Source: Muscardinus avellanarius (lineage: Eukaryota > Chordata > Mammalia > Rodentia > Gliridae). Taken from it: DNA of 64,000 nucleotides. The stretch covers positions 30,918,826 to 30,982,825 of the forward strand of contig OY726561.1 of assembly GCA_963383645.1 (NCBI GenBank). Direction: 5' to 3'. The notes under the pieces are model-generated. The model worked only from the letters and a program-made list of their open reading frames with translations. It did no database searches and was not told where the DNA came from. A program made the position numbers and the translations under genes. Of this stretch, positions 11,224-22,500 are shown one piece after another; position 1 is the first letter of the stretch; every line of letters begins with the position of its first letter.

Positions 11224-11310
11224 GGAGCTGTGAATATAGCTCATTGTTAAAGCATGTGCTTAGCATGTACAAAGCCCTATATACAATCCCTACTACCCAA
11301 CACTAAAAAG
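11224..11310 (+). mobile_element. ID element (tRNA-derived SINE)
   Basis: GGAGCTGTGAATATAGCTCA, TTAAAGCATGTGCTTAGCAT and AAAGCCCTATATACAATCCC follow the ID/BC1 order of A box, loop and B box, with a short A-rich tail. It stands alone with no B1-like head. Confidence 0.8.
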
Positions 11311-12520
11311 TCAGCTAAAGATTATTGGAGTAGATTACAAACTTGTATCATATCCACTAAAATATTATATAGTATATAGTATATATATGCAAATATTGTA
11401 TATGATATAAATAATATATTTTAATTAGAAACTGTTCTTTTTTCTGAGAAACTCATAGATTACTTGACATTTTAACCAATCTTTGCAAAACAATGTTATT
11501 AGTGCAATTAAAGTAGGCTCAAAATAAAAAAAATCAATTCTTCAGATAAAAAGAAATAGATATTGGCAGTTTCATACAAGCACATTTGAAAATATGTGTA
11601 ATATATATTGTATATAGTGGATAAAGGAGAATATGATTAATTGTAACCAGTTAGAGGAGCAAAGACTTCAGAGAGGGTAAGAAACTTAAATGAATGTGGA
11701 AAGGCAAGTTTGACAGAGTTCAGCAGGCAGATAACGTATAAAGAATATGTTGAGGAAACCCCTGAAAGAAATGTGAAGACATAGTTCTGTTGTGTAATCC
11801 AAGAGGGTTGAGATACTTACAGCATAGTGTTAGGGTGCAAAGGACCACTGTATAGATGGTCATGTTCTTTTTGTACAAATATGTGGCATTTAAAGAGGTG
11901 CCCCTCATATCTTAAACAAATCATAAACTTTAATGACATCACAAATGTAGCCTCAGAGTCTTTAGACTTAGAACAGTGAGGAAACTGACTTTCACACAAT
12001 AGTCCTCCCTAGCACAGGAACTGCCTTATTATAGAAAAACAATGTATACAAAGGTACAGACAGGGGTCTGGATGCAGCAAGACCTTTTTCTTGGCCGGAA
12101 TCCTTAGAGATTTCTCCTCTTCCTACTCTCCTACTCTAAGTAATCTGTTTCTTATCCCTACTGGTTGTAGGCCAGATTCTACAGAACTTCAAACAGGAGA
12201 AATAGTTGATGAAACTATTATCCAGATGCTGGTGCTGATTGGTGATGATGATTGTCTAACTGCCATTAAATAATTTGTAATTACCAGACTATGTTAAAGA
12301 TTTTATTCCTACCGTTTTATGTACTATCCATGGTAGCCTGATAAAAGGTATTACAATTATCCTCAACACAGAGTAATCTATACATTGAGTCATTTTCTTT
12401 TGGGGTTAGAGATATATACATATTTATTTTTCAAGAATGGCCTAGGAACTTTTTCCTAGTATTGCTTGTTATTATTTATCTGGAAGAGAATAGGCATTCA
12501 AATTTAAAACTAGCAGTCTA
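11311..12520. other. unclassified sequence
   Basis: No family is recognised. Within 12091-12273 a 60-codon frame is preceded by a pyrimidine tract and TTGTAG (about 12164-12169), a splice-acceptor-like arrangement. No donor or homology is visible, so I do not call an exon. Confidence 0.4.
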
Positions 12521-12745
12521 TGCTGGGTGTGGTGGCACTAGCTTGTAATCCCCGCATTTGGGAGGCTGACAGGAGGATCATGGTTCTTGGATGCCTCAGC
12601 TACTTAGTGAGAACCTTTGCAACTCATTGAGACCCTGTTACAAAAAAAAAAAAAAAAATAGGGCTACAGGGTGTAACTCAGAGGTAGAAGTCCCCTGGGT
12701 TCCATCCCCAGTACTGCAAAAATAAATAAATAAGTAAATAAATAA
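12521..12745 (+). mobile_element. B1-dID SINE, long form, with target duplication
   Basis: TGCTGGGTGTGGTGGCACTA to the ID-like tail GTGTAACTCAGAGGTAGAAG is present, with an internal A-run and an (AAAT)n tail. AGCAGTCTA flanks it at 12512-12520 and 12746-12754. Confidence 0.95.
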
Positions 12746-12754
12746 AGCAGTCTA

Positions 12755-13395
12755 AGAAATGAAAAATGAGAAGATATACTCCTAATAATTTTATTCTAAA
12801 ATTCATGTTTCTGTTTAGAGTTTTCTTGAAGGTGAACTATAATTTATTTAATATCTATTACCATCTTTTTACATGAAAAATAGTAAATGATGTAAGAGAT
12901 AAATTGGCAAAGTTTAAGCGGGTTTGAAAACCATAGACAATTATAATTATATATGATATATAAAAACTATTGACACTTATCCTCATTCTCCTTTTTTTAA
13001 GGGTCATGAAACTAGAAACCATCATTCTGAATAAATTGATATGTGATATTAATAGTCATTGCAGGAAACAATTTACCTCACTATAAATGCAAAACTAGAT
13101 ATTAAATAAACAAATATTCGACTGTGACTTAAAATGATCTCCATGGTATGCATCTAATTTAGTACAGATAAGTGTAGCTTGCAGCTGAATGATGCCAATA
13201 CTTTAAACATAGCAGCTTAAAAGATAAAAAACAAACCTTACTGGCTTTTAAGAAGGAGCAAGGCAACTAGGAACCTAGAAATGTTTCTAGTAAAACTTCT
13301 AAAAGCATCAAAAATCTCTCATATTATTGCCATGTGCAAAGTTAGTACATTGGCCCTTTAAGCTCAAGCAACTGTCTACTGTCAAGAGTCTAAAT
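12755..13395. other. unique AT-rich sequence, nothing recognised
   Basis: No gene, repeat family or site is seen. Confidence 0.5.
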
Positions 13396-13566
13396 GAGCT
13401 GGGTGTGATGGTAGTTGCTTGTAATCCCAGCATTCGGGAGGCAGAGACTGGAGGATCGAGGTTCACAGACGGCCTCAATTACTTAGTGAGGCCCTTTCCA
13501 ACTCAGTTTTGAAATAAAGAATAAAAAAAAGGTAAAACGCTCCTGGGTTCCATCACCAGTACTAGG
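13396..13566 (+). mobile_element. B1-dID SINE with internal loss
   Basis: The B1-like head and AATTACTTAGTGAGGCCCTT are present. The start of the ID part is missing, so the sequence jumps from the A-rich linker (13515-13530) to CTCCTGGGTTCCATCACC. Confidence 0.85.
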
Positions 13567-14850
13567 AATACAGCTTGCTGAGAGCTTGCTTTTATTTCTA
13601 TGAGACCCTTACAAAACTTCTGAACTACAGAATTGTGACAAATATATTTATTGTTGAAAATGCTACATTTATAGTGATTTTTATAAGAAGCTGAATACAC
13701 AAAAGAACAATAGCCAAACTGTATACAGAATGAGAAATATGGCCCAGAAACTCTGCAACACCCAGTCTGGAAAGCCAGACTACAACCTCTGTCGTGATTG
13801 ACCCAAAAGGACTAGGACTTAATAACTGTGTGCTTCACTAGTTTGGGTACTCATTTCCCATTTACAACCAATGAGGAAGCCAAATATGCTGCCCCAATCA
13901 GTAACAAGAAGATGCTCTGCTTCTAGTTAGCTCATGTTAGCATCTGCATGCTAACAACCTCTGATGAGGGCACAGGTTGAATTGTTTCTATTCTCCCCCA
14001 TGAAGCGTCTATACTCACCTCTTTTTGTATCTCAGCAAAACACAAGTCGTGGTGGATGACCCTCTAGCTCTAGCAATTTCTGCATATACATTATTTGCTG
14101 ATTCTTTTGTGAGTGACCTTCTTTTATTTCCACTATTCTTTTATTTCTTTTACTTACTCTTCAGAAGATTCCAGATATATTTGGTATACTTCCCTCCTTT
14201 CATGAAAAACAAAACAAAACAAACACAAAATTTAAATTTTAAACAACACCTTGTCACCCCCCGGAAATCTACCTTCTTATGCAATTAAACATGAAGATGT
14301 AGTGACAAATTAGGGAATCTGTGATAGGACCCATAAACTAGACTTCAAAAAAAAGATTAATGCAAGAAAAATAAACATATGTTTATTAATGTATGAATCA
14401 CCCATACATATAAAATATTCAGGAATTAGTAACACAGACGTGATTAAAACTTGGGCGTATTTATGATCTTAGGCTAAATAAAGGAGAAGGAGTTTGAGTG
14501 GCTGGGGAGGCAAGATGACCAAGAAAAATAGGTAAACAAAAGTTGTGTAGTGAAGTTGGTGATGTAGATGTAATTCAGTACCTTCTTTATTGCTGATCAT
14601 TGTTAAGAGTCCAAATCTTCTTCATTAATGCCAGGAAGGCACCTTTACTCAGAGAAAGAAATTCCCTTTATAAACATAAGTTTCTTCAAAAAATTCATGT
14701 TCTATTTTTAGCACTTTTCTTGAATCTGTGGATTCTCAGTGACCTTTAGCCCCAAACAAGTCATATGTCAAAAGGGAAATTTGGTTGTGGAATATTCTGG
14801 TACCATTCACATTTGTCATGACAGCAATAGAAAACTAATATATCCAGTGT
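13567..14850. other. unclassified sequence with weak MLT1-like pieces
   Basis: CTTCTGAACTACAGAATTGT (13617) and CATGACAGCAATAGAAAACT (14816) resemble the 3' ends of MLT1 LTRs ('cctccagaactgtgag...', 'acagcagcccaaac'). A block at 13740-14010 is richer in GC than its surroundings and unrecognised. No gene is supported. Confidence 0.3.
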
Positions 14851-15200
14851 AGGTGGCAAGTTGGGCAAGCTTGGTGGAGTAGTGGTGGTGCTGGGCCCTG
14901 GAGTAGTAACTATTTCAATGGTGGCTACAGCAGACAATGCAGTCACACATTCCACAGCCATTTAAAATGAATACTGGCCTTATTGGTCATATACTAGAAG
15001 CAAGTTTTAAATGGTGTGGTGGAAAAGGTACCACAGCAGGGCACTGGGTCTAGACTCAGGCCCTGTCTTCTTTCCACACACTGTTCCCAAAAGGGGCTAC
15101 TTAGGCCCTGTGACTTGTGGGCACTTTGGACCCTGCTCCATGTGGAAAATATTGGACTCTTTACAAAACTGGCATGTGGGTTCTCCAGTCATTAATTGAA
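14850..15200. other. unclassified GC-richer block
   Basis: The block has balanced base composition (for example GGTCTAGACTCAGGCCCTGT, CCTGCTCCATGTGGAAAATA) unlike the AT-rich flanks. Short open frames exist on both strands (62 and 66 codons) but show no domain. It could be an old LTR/internal fragment or decayed gene sequence. Confidence 0.3.
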
Positions 15201-16574
15201 AGAAAAATAAAACATATTTATTGATGTTTGTTCCTCAAGTTTGTGGAGCATGAAATCATGGTTACCTTCCACTTTCCACTCTGAGCACTCTGTGTTGTTT
15301 GAATTATTTATAATTGTGCAGGCATTACTTTTATGATCTGAAAGAGAAAACAACACAAGGACGTGCTAATTTTGCATTAACAAAATGAACAAAATCTTAA
15401 GAACTGTAAGTGGTTTCATCTTATTTTTTTCTTCAATGAGGCTTACTGTAACTAGTCTTTTCTATTATTTGTGAATAATAAAATGAATAGTTCCTGAAAA
15501 TATTCCATACAATCTGTCATGAATTTCTTCTTGGCATCCAATTTTTATACTTCATTGTATGCCAGTGGGTTATCACCAACTTTAATTTCTTATTTAAAAC
15601 ATTACTATTTTCAGTCTCAATGGCATCCTTTTTATTCCCCTCAAGATTATCATGTGTGGAACTACATTTCATTATCTCTTAATTATTTTGGCCCCACATT
15701 GGGAGACAGAAGATTCACCTTAAGGTAAAATTTTAGAAATCATCAAGAGATATACTGTCTTCAAACTATCTCTGAACAAACACAAAGACTGTCACTAATG
15801 GGCCATTGTAGTTTGACTGTGTCCCTGTGGCCATTGTAAACAATTACCCGCAAAATGGCACTATGTTAATTCAGAGGTTGCGGTTACCCTCTTCAGAGCG
15901 AGGTTATAGCTCTTTCCCATCTGTTAATTTGTATTATTAGAATCTAGATTTCTTGGGAAAGCAGATGGCTATAAACTTTAACAGGTGTTTATGGTACATT
16001 GCCTTAACTTTAAATGCTGAACAGGTACAGCTTGAAGTTTGCTGGGCTGCACAGGGAATTAATACTTTAAATGATGTGTGGGTAGAGAATTAATTTGTTT
16101 TGAACTACCTGAAGAAAATCCAATATAGTGTGCACAGTGGTTCATGCTTACTTGACATGGTACTGTACAATGAGAAATGTCAATAAAAAAGATTTAAAGA
16201 AACCCTGAACTGTATTCTTCAAACCAGCCTACTAATTCTTGTCCTGCTAATAAAATGCCAAACAAGAGCACGATCCAGGGGTACTGCAGTGGATGAAAGT
16301 TGAAAAAATAGGGAGGCATTCATGCATCAGTGATTGCTTCAGTAGCTATGCGCACACCACAGCTCATCTCTACTCTATGGAAATAAAAATAAAATGTAAA
16401 TCTGCATTTCCACTCTGTACATCTTCACAATATTTTCTACTTGTATCATGTTATACTTCACTGAGCATTGTTCTATCTGAGTTGAATGAAGCACTGTCTG
16501 CTGTTTTATAATTCATACAATGAGGCAAAAAGTGGAGACAGATATATGATGCATAGACTTTTAGGTGGCTTGTG
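15201..16574. other. unique sequence, possible conserved element near 15880-16090
   Basis: No repeat family is seen. At 15880-16090 E-box-like and AT-rich homeodomain-like motifs cluster (AAGCAGATGGCTATAAACTT, AACAGGTGTTTATGGTACAT, GGAATTAATACTTTAAATGA). I infer only that this is a candidate for cross-species alignment. Confidence 0.35.
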
Positions 16575-16690
16575 CAAAAATATAAATTACTTAAGGGCAA
16601 GCACTACCTATATCTATATGCATGGAAGAAATGGATATAAAACTATGTGAAAAACACTGATCAATAAATATGATATAGATTATTGAATCA
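16575..16690 (+). mobile_element. L2 3'-end-like fragment
   Basis: ACTTAAGGGCAAGCACTACC and CACTGATCAATAAATATG match the order of the L2 end ('gagggcaggga...ctcaataaat'). Confidence 0.45.
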
Positions 16691-16802
16691 CCTAACAATT
16701 CTTTTTACCTAAATCGTACATATTTTCCCTGAGTTGTGTGATATTGTATTGACAGCAAAATTGATTCACACTTTGACTTATAAGCCCTTTTTAAGTTGAA
16801 AT

Positions 16803-16880
16803 GTATACCAGTGCTTTATCCCAGCACATAGAACACTGCTAGGCACAAGGTCAACCTGATAAATGTTGTTAGAATTTGTT
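16803..16880 (+). mobile_element. L2/MIR-like 3'-end fragment
   Basis: TTATCCCAGCACATAGAACA, TGCTAGGCACAAGGTC and TGATAAATGTTGTTAGAAT follow the 'cccagcgcctagcacagtgcctggcac...aataaatgttgttga' order. Confidence 0.5.
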
Positions 16881-18765
16881 AAGCAGGTCATAGTTGCAAA
16901 GACACTAGGGAGAATCAAATGGTTATACCAAATAGCTAGTAGTAAAACATCATAATTATTAAGACAGTTGTATAAAAGGTTATTTCAATGTTATAAACAA
17001 AAGTTACTGCTGATTCTTTCATAATCACCATTTGTGCCTGCTTACTCAAGAAGAGAAATAATAGGCAAATAACTATTGAATCAATCAGTGATGAGACTTT
17101 GAAAAGAAATCATTCTAAAGTTAGTTGAACTCATTCTATAGAACTCATTCTAAAGTTAGTTGATGTTCTGTATCAAATGTTCTGCCTTAAATTCCACCAA
17201 GGGGTTTGTTGATCCACTTTCTCTGGTCTACTTTAAGTTCTGTAGACAGTCCAATTGACACTATTTTCATCTGTCTTACTTAGGTTGTTGAGAAGTTTTA
17301 ATAATTATACATTGTTTATGAGTTCTAAGTAGATCATGTTGTTACCATCTAAAATATATGTAACTATAGAATATCCCTTAGAAATTAAAATTTCTAACTC
17401 AAATGTGTGTCCTTTCAGTGTTGAAATCAGCAATTAAGAAAAAAATTACATGATTGCTTGAAAGAGTATTAACTTGAATATCTTTCATATCCCCCTTCCA
17501 ATATGCTCTACCAGCCTAAATAACCTTCTTTGTGCTCAGGGACTTTAACTGATTTGGACTCCATCACTAAACTTCCAGTTGGTTTGGCCAATGGCATGAA
17601 GGGGTGCAAAAAATAAGCCAGGTATCAATTTCCCCACTCAGTTATTATAATATGTACCAAGCCAAGTGCTTCCCGCAACCAAATATCACAGGTTCTGGAT
17701 CCATTATTCCAATCCCTTTCATTGAACTTTAATCTTAAGGGTAGTAAGATGCCTTGTTGTTTGTTACTAACTTCTTAGTAATAAGCTATTCATTGTATTT
17801 TTCCTACTCAACACCCTTTACTTTTGGTAAACAATGGCTTTATTAAATTCCCCTCACATTACCTACTTTAAGTATTTGCCTTCTATTTCCTGCCTGGACC
17901 CTGACTGATGCTATCTCTGAATACTAGCTAAAACATTTTTAAGTATTCAAATTCTTTAAATCCACCCATTTGTTACTTTAAAATTTTTAAGTGATGGAAA
18001 ATTTCAAGAAAGTAGATGAGCAATTCTTCTTTTCTACTTTTTTTCTCAGTAGAGAAATTCCTGTTTACTTGCAACTATTTTAAATTTAAGTAACTACTTA
18101 GAATTGAGGAGAAAATAATATAGCTGTTCCTTTGAGAAATGGAAGCTGTCAAGGCTTTATTACCAAAAGGAAGCACCGAAAGTAATCAAGGCTCTTTTGC
18201 AGAATGTGATGTGTACCTTCCTGTCAAACTCCATTAACTTAAAGGTTTGAATTATAGTTCCATTTCACAAAATAGTATGATGGAATCAGACATAATATTA
18301 GAAGCTGAGATTTTTGTTTAAAATTGCATTTTCTTTGTTCTAGATAGAAATAGCACATTCTGAAATATATCCTTCTAATCAACTCTTAATAGTTAATTTA
18401 ATGGCCACCTGCACCAAATGCTGCTTTTCTCAGAATAGAACACCTTGATATTCCAGAGAGAATGACTTTGCTCTATTTGAATCTAAGCGAGCTGGAAGGT
18501 GAACTTCATGTGAACCAATGGGGGAAGTGATATTTTTATGTGTCTCATAAACTAAGCATTTTGTCTCCTACTGGCTGCACATCACAATCTGACTGTATCC
18601 TATAGACACCGACTTAGGTGCTATGGAATCTTATTGGGTTGTAGCATATTAAAAAAGGCTGAAAGATGTTATGTAAAACTGTGTACACTAGTATGTGTTT
18701 GTTTTCTGTAAGTCTTTTTTGTAAGATACTGGAGAGATGAATACTCTAGCTATCAGTTTAGTTAG
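16881..18765. other. mostly unique AT-rich block
   Basis: Contains a spaced 19-bp direct repeat, TCATTCTAAAGTTAGTTGA, at 17110-17128 and 17145-17163. A weak MER20/MER5-like piece lies at 18573-18660 (TGGCTGCACATCACAATCTG). No gene is seen. Confidence 0.4.
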
Positions 18766-19530
18766 AAATTTATTATAAAGGCTAGAAAATTTTTGCAAAA
18801 TATAAAATAACCTAAAAGCATTTTTGGAAATTTTGTTGCATGCAGAACTTTGTGTATTTCACCTTTACTTGTTTATGAAATGAACATGATCCTAATATTA
18901 TTTCCAAGTGTCTTGGGGCTATAGTAGGGATTCAGGTATCACACAGATCATAATACAGTGCCTGGCATAGAAAAAAATAACTGTTCTAGTTGTTTTTGTA
19001 ATTTTGTGTTCATCAAAAGTACTTTTTGTTTACAATTATAAAGCAAGAGAAGCAGATTTTAATGAGAGAATAAGGCTGTGATTAGAGAAAGAATGGTAGG
19101 TATCTTTGAAGAAGAGAATGTTCTAGTAGGCACACAGGACAGCCGGAAAGTGCTTCCTGGGTCGAAAAGAAATCAAATTCCTACTTTTTACAGATAAGAA
19201 AGAAACAACCTAGACTCTAATACATGCCCATGTTGATTATAACATATTCAATGGGAGTCTTCTCTAGGTCTACTAAGAGTCTATGTTTTTTTATTCTCTT
19301 CTTCATATATATATACATATATGTGTGTGTATATATACATATATATATATGTGTGTGTATATATACATATATATATATGTGTGTGTGTATATACACATAT
19401 ATGTATATATATGTGTATATATATATATTTATGTATGTATATATACACATTTACTTATAAATTTATAGTAAGGGCTAGAAAATTTTTGCAAAATATAAAA
19501 GAACTTAAAATATTTTTGGAAATGTTGTTG
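18766..19530. repeat. diverged 70-bp direct duplication flanking a microsatellite
   Basis: GGCTAGAAAATTTTTGCAAA followed by ATATAAAA...TTTTTGGAAA.TGTTG occurs at 18766-18840 and 19459-19530 with about ten differences. The copies lie about 690 bp apart, and the second abuts a TA/TG microsatellite. Confidence 0.85.
19305..19450. repeat. (TATATG/TGTGTA)n microsatellite
   Basis: Alternating purine-pyrimidine sequence of about 145 bp has higher-order repeats of ATATACATATATATATATGT then GTGTG. It produces long but meaningless open frames on both strands. Confidence 0.95.
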
Positions 19531-19600
19531 ATATGAAATAACTATTAATTTTAAATATTTTAATAAAAGCCTTGGCAACTAGTATAATTGCTTGAATCAA

Positions 19601-19657
19601 TGTATATATGTATATATATACACACATATATACATAGAATCATATATATATATATTT
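19601..19657. repeat. second TA/CA microsatellite
   Basis: TGTATATATGTATATATATA is followed by CACACATATATACATAG and then a pure TA run. It lies next to the tail side of the following SINE. Confidence 0.9.
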
Positions 19658-19862
19658 TTTCTGACAATTGAATTGAACACAGGAGACAGTCTACCTCTAA
19701 ACTATACACTCATACCTAATTTATTTCTTTCATTTTGAAATAGGATCTCACTAAGTTGCTGAGGACCATGCTATGTTGCTGAGGCTGGCCTTGAACCTGC
19801 AATCCTCCTGTCTCAGCCTACCAAGTACTAGAATTACAGGCATGTGCCACCAAACCCAGCTC
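19658..19862 (-). mobile_element. B1-dID SINE, long form
   Basis: On the minus strand the ID-like end is strongly diverged (GAATTGAACACAGGAGACAG). The middle CTCACTAAGTTGCTGAGGAC and B1-like head ATTACAGGCATGTGCCACCA are clear. Confidence 0.85.
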
Positions 19863-20822
19863 CCATATAATTTATAACACCAAACATGCATTTGAATTTA
19901 AATAAGCATTCCTCGGGTTAAATAGCCCATCCTTTCTCTCTCCCCTTCAGGAATGGAGTGTTAGAGCTTTGCGTTTTACAAGTCTCTGGGGCTACATTTT
20001 TATTGGTAGTTCCTGCTCACAGTTCTGAGAGTATCCTTTCATTAAAGTCCCTTGGAAGGTGTCATTTGATTTCTGACTCACTGACTGATACAAGAACCAT
20101 TAAAGGAGGGGACACCCCAGCATCTGGTCACACGGTTGTAACTAACAGCCATGTAGACCTGGGTAGAAAGTCATGCTTGAATGTTTAACTCTGCATGATT
20201 TTACTTTCTATTACTCCATCAGGGATGGACTTTGAAGCCATCTCACATTTCTCTGGGGCCCCGTTATTATTCAGGAACTTTGCTGTTCCTTTTTCCAAAT
20301 ATAGATTTACAGTTTCCCATTCTCAGATTCTACTATTGCCTATGGCCCACTAAAGTATAAGGGCCTGACCTTTTCAAGGACTTCTCACTTAGCCTGGCCT
20401 CCCCCAAACCTTACAGTGGCAGTTTTTCACTAGTTGGTTCATTGTTTTACATTACTGTCTCATCCTGTAGCTGTCTCCACTTGCTATGTATCCTTTAAAT
20501 AATTTAATCACTGATCATTTGCCTATTTTTAAAATTAGCATTTATTTCTGCTCTTTTCAGGGTTTGCCATTTTGTATAACATCATATGGCTCATTTGAGG
20601 TTTTCTATCTCTAATTAAAGTATGAATTCTCATAAGCTTTTTCCCAAGTTTGAATATGCAGAACCAAAGAGGGTGTGATTATCCTTCATCAAGTACTCTG
20701 GACTCAAAGATGCAAATAGAAACAGCCTTGAGATAAATGTTCTAATACCCTTATCCCTCCTCTACTTGAGTCAGAGTAATAGAACCAGTCTTGAGCTTTC
20801 TTTTGGTCTAGCATTGACTGTC
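19863..20822. other. unclassified sequence, not AT-rich in part
   Basis: 19950-20420 has balanced composition (TTCCTGCTCACAGTTCTGAG, GGAGGGGACACCCCAGCATC) and a 76-codon frame without a domain. It could be old LTR or decayed gene sequence; I cannot assign it. Confidence 0.3.
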
Positions 20823-20853
20823 TCATTGTAGAAGACTTGTTTGACCTTATTTG

Positions 20854-21040
20854 GTGGCGCATGCTTGTAATCCCTGCGCTTGGGAGGCGGAGACAGGAGG
20901 ATCACGCAGGTTCAAAGCCAGCCGCTCTGGCTTAAGAGACCCTGTTTCCATATAAGAAAGTATAAAAATAGGTCTTGGAGTGTGGCCTGGAAGTAGAAGG
21001 GTTTCCAGGTACTCCAGTACCACCAAAAGGAAAAAAAAAT
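20854..21040 (+). mobile_element. short-form B1-dID SINE with a 31-bp target duplication
   Basis: The copy starts at GTGGCGCATGCTTGTAATCC, lacking about ten 5' bases. It has GCCGCTCTGGCTTAAGAGAC in the middle and the short-form tail (AGAAGGGTTTCCAGG). A 31-bp direct repeat starting TCATTGTAGAAGACTTGT flanks it at 20823-20853 and 21050-21080 with no mismatch. Such a long duplication with 5' truncation is unusual for a SINE. Confidence 0.97.
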
Positions 21041-21080
21041 AATTCTGTTTCATTGTAGAAGACTTGTTTGACCTTATTTG

Positions 21081-21634
21081 AGCCTAACCTTTCTCATCTA
21101 TACAATAGGAGGTCTAATATTTCCCCACAGGATGACTGTAACAGTAGAATGTAGTCATGTCTAAAGCAACACTCTCTATGATTATAGATAAAAGGAATAT
21201 CATTAATTTTAGTCAACCCTTTTAAACATCAGTATTAATTTGTAAGGTCAATCCAACACTCAACCTCAGAGCAGTATAATCCCAAGGCCCATGAAAAGGA
21301 CAATATTTTTTTCTTTCCCAGGAGTTTAATTTAATACATTTATTTCCTGAGAGCTTAGTGTAATGCAAATTTTGGATAAATCAGCTAGATCCATTAATAT
21401 GCAAGATAACTTGTCATAATAATTCCCTTAATAATTAACTTTAGCTCACAAATACTACCAGATACTGAGTTTAAGCAGAGAATGAACAATTATACAAGGC
21501 TTTAAACTAGGTTTTTTTTTTTTTTTTTTGTATGTAAGGGGCTTTACAGTTATAGAATAAGAGGAAAAACAGCTAGTAAAAGTCTACAAAGAAAATATTT
21601 TTGTTTTCTAGTATTGTTATTGTGAGAGTAAATT
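21081..21634. other. unique AT-rich sequence with poly(T)
   Basis: A poly(T) run lies near 21512-21529. Nothing else is recognised. Confidence 0.5.
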
Positions 21635-21644
21635 TTAAATACTG

Positions 21645-21859
21645 AGGCTGGGCGTGGTGGTACACGCTTGTAATTCCTGCGTTTGGGAGGCTGAGACAGG
21701 AGGCTCGAGCAGATTCAAAGCCAGCCTCAGCTACTTTAGTGAGGCTCTCAGCAACTTAGCAAGACCCTGTTTCCAAATAAAATATAAAATAGGTCTCGGA
21801 GTATAGCCCAGAGGTAGAAAGCCTCTGGGTTCCACCCCCAGTACCAAAAAAACAAAAAA
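21645..21859 (+). mobile_element. B1-dID SINE, long form with 'tttcc' linker
   Basis: GGCTGGGCGTGGTGGTACAC, AGCCTCAGCTACTTTAGTGA, CTCTCAGCAACTTAGCAAGA and an ID-like tail CCTCTGGGTTCCACCCCCAG are present. TTAAATACTG flanks it at 21635-21644 and 21860-21869. It resembles the presumed ancestor of the short form. Confidence 0.95.
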
Positions 21860-21869
21860 TTAAATACTG

Positions 21870-22341
21870 TTTTTCAAATTCATTTGCAAATTTATATCAG
21901 TTAAATATAGTCTTAATAAAATATTAAATTAATAAAAATGACTTCAGAACATGATTTAAATAATCTCAGAAACAAAAGTCCATGTAGGTCATAAATTTAT
22001 TTTGTTAATTCTGGTACTTTCTTAGGTGTGTGTTTTTATTTTAAGTCAATTTGATTTCTTTAGTCCCTTATTCAAAAACATAAAACGTTAGCTTCAATTA
22101 ATCTGTTTAAAAATAAATTTATTATTCTCTAAATATATTTTAATTTTGTTTAGGTATCTATTAAGCCATTTTAAAGTCATTTATGTAACGAATACATGAA
22201 ATACTGGGAAAACAAAGATGGATTATACACAGTGCCTGTTCACAAGGAGCTTGTGTCTATATAGGTGAAATAAATACCAAATAAGAACATGAAGTACAAT
22301 CAAATCTATAATAGAAGTAGATCAAAAAAAAAAAGGAAAGG
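21870..22341. other. AT-rich sequence with weak old-repeat resemblance
   Basis: Around 22190-22275 the order ATACTGGGAAAACAAAGATG...CACAAGGAGCTTGTGTC resembles a common ancient mammalian repeat ('ggggatacaaagatgaa...aaggagctca'). The rest is unrecognised. Confidence 0.3.
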
Positions 22342-22500
22342 TCTGGCCATAGTGGTGCATGCTTATCAGCCTCAGCTACTTAATGAGGCCCTCTACAACT
22401 TAGTGAGAGCCTGTTTCAAAACAAATAATGAAAAAATTAGGTCTGGGTATATAGCTTGGTCTTTTAATGCCCCTGAATTCATATCTCAGTACCAATAAAA
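22342..22500 (+). mobile_element. B1-dID SINE with internal deletion
   Basis: GGTCTGGCCATAGTGGTGCA passes directly from the head (GCATGCTTATCA) to GCCTCAGCTACTTAATGAGG, so about 45 bp of the B1-like part is missing. The ID-like tail is diverged. Confidence 0.85.

Noticed and set aside
11224..11310. tRNA gene
   Set aside because: The A/B-box-like sequence belongs to an ID SINE; the acceptor stem does not pair and an A-rich tail follows.
12091..12273. Exon-like frame preceded by a pyrimidine tract and TTGTAG
   Set aside because: No splice donor, homology or neighbouring exon is visible, and acceptor-like strings are common by chance.
19217..19536. Overlapping Tyr/Ile-rich frames on both strands
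   Set aside because: Products of the TA/TG microsatellite.
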